Position numbers and translations under genes: made by a program. Below are positions 46,915 through 56,643 of a DNA stretch of 64,000 bases, piece after piece. Numbering within the stretch: position 1 is the stretch's first letter; every line of letters begins with the position of its first letter. The notes below the pieces were generated by a model. That model searched no databases. It worked only from the letters and a program-made list of their open reading frames with translations, and was not told the origin of the DNA. This DNA comes from Desarmillaria ectypa (Eukaryota > Basidiomycota > Agaricomycetes > Agaricales > Physalacriaceae): NCBI GenBank assembly GCA_030407005.1, contig JAUDYN010000003.1, positions 248,001 through 312,000 of the forward strand. The letters are read 5' to 3'.

Positions 46915-49452
46915 GGTAGGTTAGAAAGAGTTGAGGTGACGGGGAACAAAACTAATAGACAGGAAAGCATCGACGCTGGCTTTTAAGATGAGTGTCATCT
47001 GATATGATGATTTCGGATTCCGATACTGGACCACACAGACGCTTTGATCTTGCGGCAGCTAAATTGCCTCACCTCAGGCTACAAAAGCCTTAATTTCAGC
47101 TTCGAGAGCCACTGATCAACTGATAGATTGGATCTTGATCAGGAATGCAATCGATACTTTCGTAAGCCACGTACCAATTGGCATCCAGCATTTGGTATCC
47201 GGGAGGAGTGATGCTGCACCTTATGGTGAGAGGAAGGTGATCCAACGCTTCTCAACGCCAACCACTTCACGTGAACTAGATACACACTTTGACAGCAATC
47301 TCCTGTATGATCGGGCATCACAGTTGGAGTGCAAATTGAAGGAGAAGGGTCGCCTGATTGTCCGTATGTCCCTTGATAGGGAAGAAAGACATCCTGGAGA
47401 AGCCTGTGGCTGAGATAAATACAGCAGGATCTAGCAGCAATTTTTTGAAGAATGATGATACTTTTAGGCAGATCCTTCTTCAAGGGGGCTAACGAGGCGG
47501 CTCGTCAAAGCTGACACGTACTCGAGTCGCATTCGAGATTGAAGCTGAAGATCCTCCCGTCGTGTCGGTGGGAGTTGGTGGCCTATTGGATACGCGACCC
47601 GGCGTGGCTTCTCTAGATTCGAACAAGGGACAATGGACGGCAGCAGAGCGAAATTTAGGCGCTAACGAATAGACGTAGTCGTTTGTCCGATTGCACATCA
47701 ATAATGTTTCGATCCAGCTGACCAGAGGCCGCCATTACTGTTATTTCAGATGATATAGCCATGAGGGCCATGTCGATCCCAGGACTGAATAGTTCCTGAG
47801 ATTGTTAGGCATAAGAGGAGCATTCCGACTGGACAACTGCGAGAGTTGCAATAGAAAGCATGCTGACGTTGCCCTTCTAAAGACAACACGAGGGTATGCA
47901 CGTGAGAGCAAGTAAAGGAAGAATCCATTCGAGAAAGGCAACATGATAGAGGTAACCCGTATCCCGCCTGCTTGACTGGTCGAGGAGTCAGGTAAAGAAC
48001 CATATGAGTCGAAGAGAAACTCACTTTATTGGGGATAAGATGAAGCGAAAAAGTCCCGAGAGACGAGAAATCTCGGAAGGATGGTTTTACGATACAACTT
48101 GCTGTATTGTTTGCACCCCAGTCTGGTAGTAGAGTATACTTACTATCCGAGCGGAGGAGGGACCAGCCAAATACAACTTGCAAGTATATCTGAGGTTTCT
48201 GTGCTCTTTTTATTAGGATGTCCCTACCAGCACTGACAGCAACAGAGTCCTATACGTTGTCCTCCTTGAGTGCCTTGTTCGTATCGCGATCCTGAGTCGT
48301 AAATGTGTCCCTCCTCAAAATAGTTGCTCTAGACACAACCTTAAAGATAAGTTGCATCCCTGCTGTGGCTTGCCTCATGGTCTGATTGCTGAAGGGGGTA
48401 TGCAATATGAGACCGTCGCATCGAGGGTCAATTCGTGGTGCTGAGATGGCGGTCACCGCAAGAGACAATTGATCGACTAATGATCGCCTAGGCTTTACGG
48501 ACTTCTCCCTGCTTCAAAATCCTTTAATTTTTATCCCTGCTTCGCACAGTATCATTCACATTATTTCTCGGGATGAACAAACACCACGATGCCCATTGTT
48601 GCCTAGAATCGAATCTTTTGACTGTATTTCCTTCCGAACGGCGTCGCAATTCTTGAAGCCACTACAACTCATATAAAGGAAAAGACGTGGAGCTATGGAA
48701 TTGCAGCTGAATCATCTAGAAATGTGTTTGTCATCCTCCAAAGGTGCGTATCTTACAATGGTTGACGGGGAGTGGATAGGTCTACAATACCACAGCGGTA
48801 TCGTGAACCTCAGCCCTTTGGTTTCGGAGGCGAGGTCAATAATATCTATTGGAGCCTGGTACACAAGCGACAGGAGATTTACTGGCAAACTTCATCGAGT
48901 CACATCATACGCGCGAGGCTATCTGTACGACTCATTCCAGATGCTATATCGCAGCAGCGGTACTGCAACCCTTCACCTGGGTCGGCTTCGACTGCCAAGG
49001 ATGAACATTAGCCCTGTCAAGCATATATAGCTTACCTCCAGATGATCATGCATCATGGTCGGTTTGTCGGACTTGCAGGTCAAATCATTCATACATGCCG
49101 TCTGTGTATCGTCAGACGCCACTTAGTGCTATTCCATTTTGCGTTAATCCAGAAATGCGGTGAAAGCTTGATGTACCTGAAATGTATTTGCCTCGAGGCG
49201 GAAGGCATCGGGTGCCACCAGAATCTGCTGGTCCTTTCTCGAACCATCTGTCATTGGCCTTGAAAGAAGAATTTCCAGATATTTCTAGGGCTTTCTCTTG
49301 CACCGAGTCATAGGTCTGCCGTCTATTTTTCTTTTAAATACGCCCTCGCTCACTTGAATTGCAAGCCTTGGTATAACGGGCGCCCCAGTCTTCTCAAAGA
49401 AAGCATTGCCGCTTGTAAGTGGCAGGCCCTTCTCTGTTTGATCGCAAACTGA
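46915..49452. other. Gene-poor region with an unidentified coding relic
   Basis: About 2.5 kb. On the minus strand at about 47096-47400 the sequence encodes a protein-like run (R-E-V-V-G-V-E-K-R-W-I-T-F-L, then after one 1-nt shift near 47220, P-P-G-Y-Q-M-L-D-A-N-W-Y-V-A-Y-E-S) ending at TGA 47098-47096. I do not recognise the family. Hydrophobic ORFs at 47746-48183 and a Ser/Thr-rich one at 47489-47701 (-) may be pieces of a decayed membrane protein. The ORF 48695-49030 (+) has no motif. Confidence 0.4.
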
Positions 49453-51120
49453 TTGTGTCTTTCTGACAGCCACTCTTGGAAGATGTTATTCAGCGACCCA
49501 CTTATAAACAAGGCTCGATACGAGGAATTCGTGGACTACTATGGCAAATGCCATCGCCAGAACGTTTCCGGCATTCTTCCCTCTTACATGACTGCGAGTT
49601 TTCATCACGGCGACCTGGATGCTGAAAACGTCCCAAGGACCAAGGGGGAGAAATCCAAACAACCCGCCTTTATAAATGAGATGCCTACGGAAATATTGCT
49701 TGATATCTTTTCTCAGGCCATACCTTCTACTGTTATCAATCCATTCAACACCACTACCGGCCCTTGGGTGCTCAGTAAAGTGTGTAAGAAATGGAATTCC
49801 ATCATCACCACGTACGCTCCGCTATGGACGAATATCACCATCGGCACTAGTCCCAAGGCTATGGAGGTCCAGAAACCATACAGATGCCTCCTCGACATCC
49901 TTAAATATTCAAAGGAGCAACCGCTCTCCATGTGCTTCGTCGAGGGAGAAGACTCTATGCCTTCCGTCACCCATATGTTACTCCGCATTCTTATGAAGCA
50001 CGCTCCTCGGTGGAAAACCCTCGACTTCACCTTATCCAACCCCGAGACACCAGCCACACTCAATGCTGTTAGTGGACGTCTTGAATCTTTGGAGTCGCTC
50101 GAATTTTCTGGCTCTCCTGGGATTATTGCGAACATGCCATGGTCAGTGACGCCATATTGGGTTTTTGCGGACGCGCCCAAGCTGAGATCTGCCGAGGTAT
50201 TTTTGGGAGGCTTCACGCTAGAGCTCCCATTTGCACAGCTGAAGTCTTTCATTGATCATTGGTGTGGAGCTCGGGCCAAAGAGATGTCCATACCCGAAGG
50301 CATATCGAAGTACCTTCAGGAGATGGGACAGGTAGAAGAGTACAAACTCTATGGACCCGAACTCAAGAACGTCACGCCCATGGCCGACAACATACGACTC
50401 CCTTTTCTGCGCACCCTTCATGTCGGAGACCCACGCGTCCTTCGATCTATCATCGCGCCCAAGCTGGAAGAGGTCCATGTCCAGTTGTTCAACAAGGAGT
50501 TCCAGGAGGTAAATCTCCCTGTCCTTCTGTTTCTAATCGAGAGATCCGGCTGCTCCTTGCGCAAGATCACTATCGGAGATTGTATTCCTGTGGTAAATAA
50601 ATTCATTTCCATTCTTCGGGCGTCACCGACCCTTGAAAAGCTCGCGTTAAGTTTTACCGTGTGGAACGATAGGATGGATTCCTGTCTTTTGGAGATTTTA
50701 CCTTCTATTCACGTCAAAGGAGGTGGAGAGGGAGAGGGAGAAACTTTAGTGCCCCGCTTGACTAAACTCAACGTTATCGTTCAACACAAACACAATTCGC
50801 GTACGGTGCCATCAATATCGTTCTTGAAGGATACCTTGATTAACGCAGTCGAAAGTCGGCGGAATCACCAGGTGACGGGGATAGCTAAGCTTGCTAGCGT
50901 CGAGGTGCGCGCTGCTGTCCTGGTTAAACAGGATATTGCGATTTCCCCAGGAGCGGGGAATATGGAGAGGTGGAATAGGTTGAAGGAGGGAGGAATGGGA
51001 GCGTTGTTTGATGTGATCGGGGGTGACGCTGACAAAGAGTGTCCGCCTATCAATTCGCGTATGATGCGCGTCGATCCGGATCCCAAGCATCCTGCGTATC
51101 TGCAAAGGGAGTATTTCTGA
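49453..51120 (+). CDS. F-box domain protein (intact, single exon)
   Basis: Probable SCF adaptor, 555 residues from ATG 49453 or 545 from ATG 49483, with no intron. The N-terminal 60 residues lack the Cys pair and coiled coil of the other type. The F-box begins at about 75 (I-N-E-M-P-T-E-I-L-L-D-I-F). It continues with G-P-W-V-L-S-K-V-C-K-K-W-N and P-L-W-T-N-I-T at about 100-127. Leucine-rich repeats fill the middle (L-E-S-L-E-S-L-E-F, L-R-T-L-H-V-G, L-E-K-L-A-L-S-F). The C-terminal 100 residues are basic and loop-rich. No defect is visible. It is convergent with the small secreted-protein gene, 156 bp away. Target unknown. Confidence 0.87.
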   Translation: MCLSDSHSWKMLFSDPLINKARYEEFVDYYGKCHRQNVSGILPSYMTASFHHGDLDAENVPRTKGEKSKQPAFINEMPTEILLDIFSQAIPSTVINPFNTTTGPWVLSKVCKKWNSIITTYAPLWTNITIGTSPKAMEVQKPYRCLLDILKYSKEQPLSMCFVEGEDSMPSVTHMLLRILMKHAPRWKTLDFTLSNPETPATLNAVSGRLESLESLEFSGSPGIIANMPWSVTPYWVFADAPKLRSAEVFLGGFTLELPFAQLKSFIDHWCGARAKEMSIPEGISKYLQEMGQVEEYKLYGPELKNVTPMADNIRLPFLRTLHVGDPRVLRSIIAPKLEEVHVQLFNKEFQEVNLPVLLFLIERSGCSLRKITIGDCIPVVNKFISILRASPTLEKLALSFTVWNDRMDSCLLEILPSIHVKGGGEGEGETLVPRLTKLNVIVQHKHNSRTVPSISFLKDTLINAVESRRNHQVTGIAKLASVEVRAAVLVKQDIAISPGAGNMERWNRLKEGGMGALFDVIGGDADKECPPINSRMMRVDPDPKHPAYLQREYF

Positions 51121-51276
51121 GGAAATGGGATGAAGTGAAGGGAATCCTTTCTAAATTACCTATGCACTCCTTAGTGATATTTACCGTGCGTCAAAAATTA
51201 TTGAAGACCATAAGACATTAAATGTAGATACAATGTATATTACAATAGAAGCTTCGAAATATGTATTGAATGAATC

Positions 51277-51871
51277 TTAACCCGACGTCGTCCCATTGTA
51301 AATAAGTTCGTTGATTGCCAGGCTCACTGTCAATCCGAAGTTGTCCTATATCAGAAGAGATATTAGCACCTGCGAGCAACACCAATCTTGCGCTTACTCA
51401 CCGTTCCGGTAGCCCATTCCTCCAAAACTGCCAGATAAACCTTAGCATTGCTAATGTTGATGCCGCCGCCAAACCCACTCCCAGCGCGTTGCGAAAAGTC
51501 CGGCATGGTTAGATTGGCTGGGGCGGGGTGAGTAGGGTACGGAACAGCTAAGAAGATGTATTTAGCATAAGCTACATCAACATGCTTATAGACCAGCACG
51601 ACTAACCGGGATAGTTAGGATAATCGAAACGACCAAAATAGTGTCCGCTGGACCACTCATTAGATGAGTAAAGAGAGGTGGGGAGCTTCGTAAGGAGGAA
51701 GACGGTATAGTTGTAGGTGGACACGCTGTAGTCTGCCATGGGATCGTACGAGAAGGCAAAACTCTGCCCAGGCAAGATGACCGTCCCATTAGCCGGGGAG
51801 GTGATAGTACCACCAGCTAAGATGAGAGCTGGGAAGGCAAAGAGGGTGAGGAGGAGAGAAAGGAAGTGCAT
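51277..51871 (-). CDS. Small secreted protein
   Basis: Predicted extracellular protein of 159 residues. Exons are 51871-51607, 51547-51402 and 51345-51277, with GT-AG introns of 59 and 56 nt. The N-terminus is a clear signal peptide (L-L-L-T-L-F-A-F-P-A-L-I-L-A-G). The mature part starts T-I-T-S-P-A-N-G-T-V and has an Ig-like or beta-sandwich look (F-A-F-S-Y-D, Y-N-Y-T-V-F-L-L), plus several N-x-T/S sites. It contains F-G-G-G-I-N-I-S and ends L-I-Y-N-G-T-T-S-G. No cysteine-rich core, GPI tail or catalytic motif is seen. Similar small secreted proteins are common in basidiomycetes; their role is unknown. Confidence 0.8.
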
Positions 51872-52833
51872 TGTTGTTATTGCAGACTACTGTACTTCGA
51901 TAAAAAGCCGCATTTATAGTCCGTCGTCGGGGAGGAGACATAGGTGACAGTCAAAGCTGACTGACCAGGGCGCAGGCTTGGGCGGTCGCGGTCGCGGTCG
52001 CCGGTTCCTGAAATATGGAGGCATGTCCCAAAATTGGGCGTTGGGGAGCTTTGTGACCGAAAGAATGCGAAAGAATCGGTAAGTGGCCCATGACCATCGG
52101 AGAGCGTAAGAAGATAAGTCCGCACCATAGTGGTGTATAGGTGGTGCCGTAACGAAATTGTGATACGAATTTTGAAGGAAGGTGATGCTCGACGAATATG
52201 CGTCCCATCCTAACATAAGTCTCGACCTGCAGCAACAGGATGTTGGCAAGGAAAACGATCAAGCATGGTATGAGCGCTGAGTAAGTGTGTCACGGTAATA
52301 TCTTGTTTCATGTTTGGCCATCTGACGTTATGCGCCGTAAGCTCCATGGCTAGATTTTCACACTGGGCTTCCACGGGTTTCACCAAGGACCTTTACTGCA
52401 GTTTCACATAGGGACGTGTTTTTTGAGGATCCGAGAGATAGAGGTAGCCGGGCCGGTAACCGAATGAGTGTCATTTTTGAGATGGGCGGGTCTGCCGTTG
52501 TGTGGATTATTATTGTCTCCTCGTCAGCCTCCTTCATAGTGTCGCTTATGGTCAGAAATCCTTCATAGACCAAGATTAGGCACGATAGCAGACGTTCAGT
52601 CAGGAGGGATGGTATTGGCGTCAATGGTCATACTTGAAGATTGTGTTCGAAAAAAAAACAATAATGTGGCATCATGTGGACTAGGAAGTGCGACAGCAAG
52701 AAACAGCGGGTTTCCTTGCCAGTCCTTTGTGGCCACGGATAGAAGAGGATGTCCATGATTATGCAACATAGTGCTCTACTCTACAAAAAGGAATTGCTTA
52801 GCTGTAGAGTGAAAGATATAGAATGTACATACA
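51872..52833. other. Intergenic region
   Basis: About 960 bp upstream of the secreted-protein gene and downstream of a frameshifted gene. Overlapping minus-strand ORFs (52249-51914, 52262-51951, 52624-52358) show no motif. A three-copy hexamer repeat lies at 51984-52001. Confidence 0.45.
51984..52001. repeat. Hexanucleotide tandem repeat (GGTCGC) x3
   Basis: Three perfect copies of GGTCGC in the promoter region of the secreted-protein gene, about 110 bp upstream of its ATG. A small microsatellite with no assigned role. Confidence 0.8.
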
Positions 52834-53646
52834 CTACCCAGGAATCCCATCTAGCGAGACACGGTCCAAAATATCCTCAAACCTCCCGCTTTCCGAGAGC
52901 TGCACCGTGACCTTCCCCATAAGCGATTCATCTGCCAGGATCTTTCCAAGTGCAAATACCTTACCATACCTTCGATGGTACACTTCCTTCCCATCGGATG
53001 GGCGCACATTAATACACGCCTCATGGTCTCCACGTACTCCGGATGATACTCCCTCTCCAGCTGCGCCAAAAGCACCGCCTCGGGGATATTATTCCCACGT
53101 AAAGCCGGTTGCAAAACATGAAGTACGCCAACGCGTCATGGTCATACGGCCCATTTTCGAATAAACGATGCTGGTAATAAAGGAAAGCCGTAGCGAATCG
53201 CATATCGGTATATGTAAACGCACGCGATATCCTGTTGCTATCCCAGATAATGTAATCGGCATACGGGCAGGCCTAAAGATGATTTTTTGCTGGGCCAGGT
53301 CGACGTACTGGTCAAAATTGAAGTCGTCAAAATGTTTTGGCTCAGGAAGGTTGAAGTTGGGTCCGACGGCATTCTGGACGAAGACTTTAGGTGCTGGGTT
53401 GGGGAGAGGGACGAGCATGCATGGTAAGGGCAATGCATCCTCCGGGAAACGTACAATTATGCAAATGTCTTTCTTTGGTCTGACTTGAAGTCCAAGGTTG
53501 GCTATCGCTCCAGTACCAATAGTATATGACCGAAGCTCTTGCATGAAGCGTTTTAATTGCTTAAAAGCTTTGATAGTAGCGTCAACGTCTTTGCGAGATA
53601 CTTCGGGTATAGAGAATGGTGGGCCCCGTCTAACAAGTGCCTGCAT
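52834..53646 (-). pseudogene. Unknown gene with three frame breaks
   Basis: Family not recognised. The first frame from ATG 53646 encodes about 135 residues of well-formed protein (R-G-P-P-F-S-I-P-E-V, F-P-E-D-A-L-P-L-P, N-F-D-Q-Y-V-D-L-A-Q-Q-K). The text then passes through other frames with no room for introns: W-D-S-N-R-I-S-R-A-F-T-Y-T-D-M then D-A-L-A-Y-F-M (about 53250-53115), E-A-V-L-L-A-Q-L-E-R-E-Y-H-P (about 53100-53010), and finally D-G-K-E-V-Y-H-R-R-Y-G-K-V-F-A-L-G to TAG at 52836-52834. All pieces keep coding character, which suggests recent decay of a gene of about 270 codons. Sequencing error in three places is possible but less likely. Confidence 0.65.
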
Positions 53647-55430
53647 TCGATTCCATAAACATGGGCAAAGTGCTATTTAGCCGTGGTGGTACGGAATACG
53701 AAGTGAGAAATGATTCCTAGTAAATACCGGTGATTACGTTCACAACAAGGTAGGAAAAGAAACGCTTACCACGATCAAGCTCAGAAGCTGAGTTTGAGCG
53801 ACATGATGTTATACATATGGAAATATTGAAAGACGTGGAAGACAAGTGAACAATGTCAGCGAAGTGATCGCATAAAGGCTTGACTCCGATTGGAGTGGAA
53901 ACGTGTTCCTTCGTCGAGACCATTCAGGACCGACGACTAACACTCCGCTAACCGGCGGCGATTGAGAAGAATATATAGCATAATTATACGAGCCCACTGC
54001 ACGCGCTTTTTGCAATATCGTACTAAGGGAAAGTGAGGTGCGGGAAAACGTATGCGTCACTCTTTTTCTCTAACTCCTATCATAGCCACAGCACATGGCT
54101 TGCCGCCATGTCAGGGCTGTGGACCCGGCGGTCCCTGATTAGGACCTTGTGCTGGTACCGACAACACCAACACCATCATGTCTACCCTGGTGGTACCTCA
54201 AAATACCAGCCAGTAACACAGTCGCGGATGCCCCGCAACTAAGGCATCGTTAGCTAGCGCGGGTAACCCGGCTCAGGACATGCTACAGGCGCACTAGTTG
54301 CTTAGCTGGCGGCTTGCATACGGCTGAAGGCACAATATATGGATTACTGCTTTTCTCCCGATGATATATGGGGTTTCGCGGGCGTGATGGATGGATTGTG
54401 CACGCTCTGCTCCTCGCCTTCAAAGCTTGACCCAATGCAGAACCGAAACTATGCCCTTCTTAGCTGCCTCAAGCTTTTTGTATTCCAGGTCTATCCTGCA
54501 ACCAAGCTAGGGAGCTTTTTTTTCCTTTATAGGATATGCGGGCTCGCTGAAATGCATCATTCCACACGCAGAGGTGTTGAAGAGGCATAGACTCGGAACT
54601 CGTAGAATTCTTCTCCCCGTCTTCGGTTTGAAGAGTGGGCTACTATCTTTGTATTTCTGTCTTGATAAAATTTCAGTCTGCAATCCTGCTCGAAGGTCAC
54701 AGCGAATGCATTCTCATAGCTTGTCTTAGTAGGAAAGGGAGGGCTTGGGTGGAAATTGTTCCAAGTTAAAGGTCCAACAGTCGAGGCAAGTCCAATCTAT
54801 AATGTGCCTTGACACATGGATTTTGAACAGTGATTGAAGCTGCGGAATGCAATGTCTAGTTCATTCGTATCCTAAGGCGTAAGTCAGTCTTAACCGTTAA
54901 CGACTCCTTACAGCGACTAACGCGCATCGTTAGTTTCATGTATAATACAATTCAAGGTAGAATGTATCGGCTCGCTTGCAAAACTACGAGGACAACGGAT
55001 GTCGGAATTTTTCTTGGTTCAATGTTGCAGGTCGGACCGGCAGATCTTGTGCGACCCTTGTTTCTACGGTGCGAGCATCCGTAAGTTCACGTTCATCCAT
55101 TTTTTCGTTCTTGAAACATTCATACATTGACCTTGAATGCTACTGTGTCAGAGTGTCTGGGTCCAAAATCTCCTTCACTTTCTCCTGTTTGAAGGGCACG
55201 ATAAATATGCGGCATGGTGCAGATTAGGGTCACTTGATACTCAAGATATGAGGAGATCATATGCGACCATAGTGGCCATGATGCTGGTGTCGATCTTCGG
55301 CAATCACTGTCTGCTGCGAGAAGCCGCAAAAGAAGCGGACAAGAGCTCGTACAAGTCCGGTATCGTTATATCAAAATAATTACATCACAATTACACACAA
55401 ATTACACAGGTCCGTCTTCCATACCCTCTG
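53647..55430. other. Long region without recognised gene
   Basis: About 1.8 kb. Plus-strand ORFs at 54339-54590, 54976-55227 and 55137-55379 and minus-strand ORFs at 53717-54060 carry no motif and do not chain through good splice sites. It contains the promoter of the frameshifted unknown gene and the 3' flank of the dehydrogenase. Confidence 0.4.
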
Positions 55431-56643
55431 TCATTCAGCTGCAATGATGATCTTGATCACCAGTTGTCCTTTCTCGTCTTTCCCCTTGGCCATAGCCTCA
55501 AACGCCTTCTTTACTGCGTCAACATTGAACGGCACACGATGAGTTATGAGATTCATTATTGGCGGTATTGAGTCTGAAGAAAGCGTCAGATACATTACAT
55601 GGCAAATACGGGAGTGCTTACTGCTAGCAAGTAACTCAAGAGCCTCCTTGTATGTGTCTGCATACCGGAAGCTCCCTATTATGTCGACCTCTCGCGTAGC
55701 GGCATTGCTTATGGGTATCAAAGCATTAGACGTGCCCATTCCAATGAGAAGGACCTTTCCCCCGCTTTTCGCACTCTGATTGGCATTAGCAAGAATTCGA
55801 GAAAGCCGAAAAAGAAGAGGTACCCACATAGACAGCCATTTGAATACACGGTTCAGCACCAGTACATTCATATACGACATCATATCCTCCGCCAAATACC
55901 TCCGCTTGGACTCTACTCCGTTCGAGACCATCAACGCCTTTTGCTGGGGCCTGCGGCGTTAGACAAAAGATCTTTCCCACAAGTCCATGGGATTTTGCGT
56001 ATGCCAGCCGCTGTTGGTTAATGTCAACCATGGCAATCGCTTCTACAGGCACGCCCCTTGAACGCGCGAGCCCAGCAGCGAGCATTCCGATAGCTCCAGC
56101 CCCAAAGACAAGTACCTTGCGCGTGTTCCTCGAAACTCCAGCCCGTTTCGATGCTTGCAATACTACAGACAAAGGCTCCGCGAGTGCTCCCTGCTCGCAC
56201 GATACCCCGCGGGGTAGCACATGCACATGCTTCGCAGGGTGATTTATCCGCGTCTGCATCGTACCGTCGAGATGGGGGAACGTTTTGGCACTGCTCCGGA
56301 AACGCATTCCTTCACAGAGGTTATATCGGTTAGATATGCAATATTCGCATGATCCACAGGGAATTCCGGCTTCGATAGCGACGTGCTGGCCGGGACGGAG
56401 GTGCGTGACGAGAGGCCCAACAGCGGTAATAATTCCTGCTGATTCGTGGCCAAGGACAAGGGGTGCTTGAAGAGCAAAGGCGCCATTACGCGCGTGAAGA
56501 TAGTAGTGCAGGTCGGAGCCGCAGAGTCCGGTGGAGAGAACGGCGATTTGGACGTGATGGGCGGGAGGTGGTGGGAGCGGGCGGCGGGTATGGCGAAGAT
56601 CACGTGGGCCGTGTAGAACGAGAGATGAGATGAGGGAATCCAT
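55431..56643 (-). CDS. Zinc-dependent polyol dehydrogenase (sorbitol/xylitol/L-arabitol type)
   Basis: Cytosolic medium-chain dehydrogenase that oxidises a sugar alcohol with NAD+ (sorbitol, xylitol or L-arabitol). Exons are 56643-55828, 55775-55622 and 55573-55431, with introns of 52 and 48 nt, giving 370 residues. Catalytic zinc ligands are C41 and H66 with E67 beside it, plus E156 (A-E-P-L). The structural zinc cluster is C96, C99, C102 and C110. The Rossmann motif is G181-A-G-A-I-G186, and D207 at the end of the second strand (M-V-D-I-N) points to NAD rather than NADP. The C-terminal part is complete. Length fits sorbitol dehydrogenases. The precise polyol cannot be told. No pathway genes adjoin. 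Confidence 0.92.

Noticed and set aside
40610..49452. Transposon as the cause of the gene-poor region
   Set aside because: No reverse transcriptase, transposase, long terminal repeat or terminal inverted repeat was found by eye on either strand. A self-alignment would be needed to exclude old fragments.
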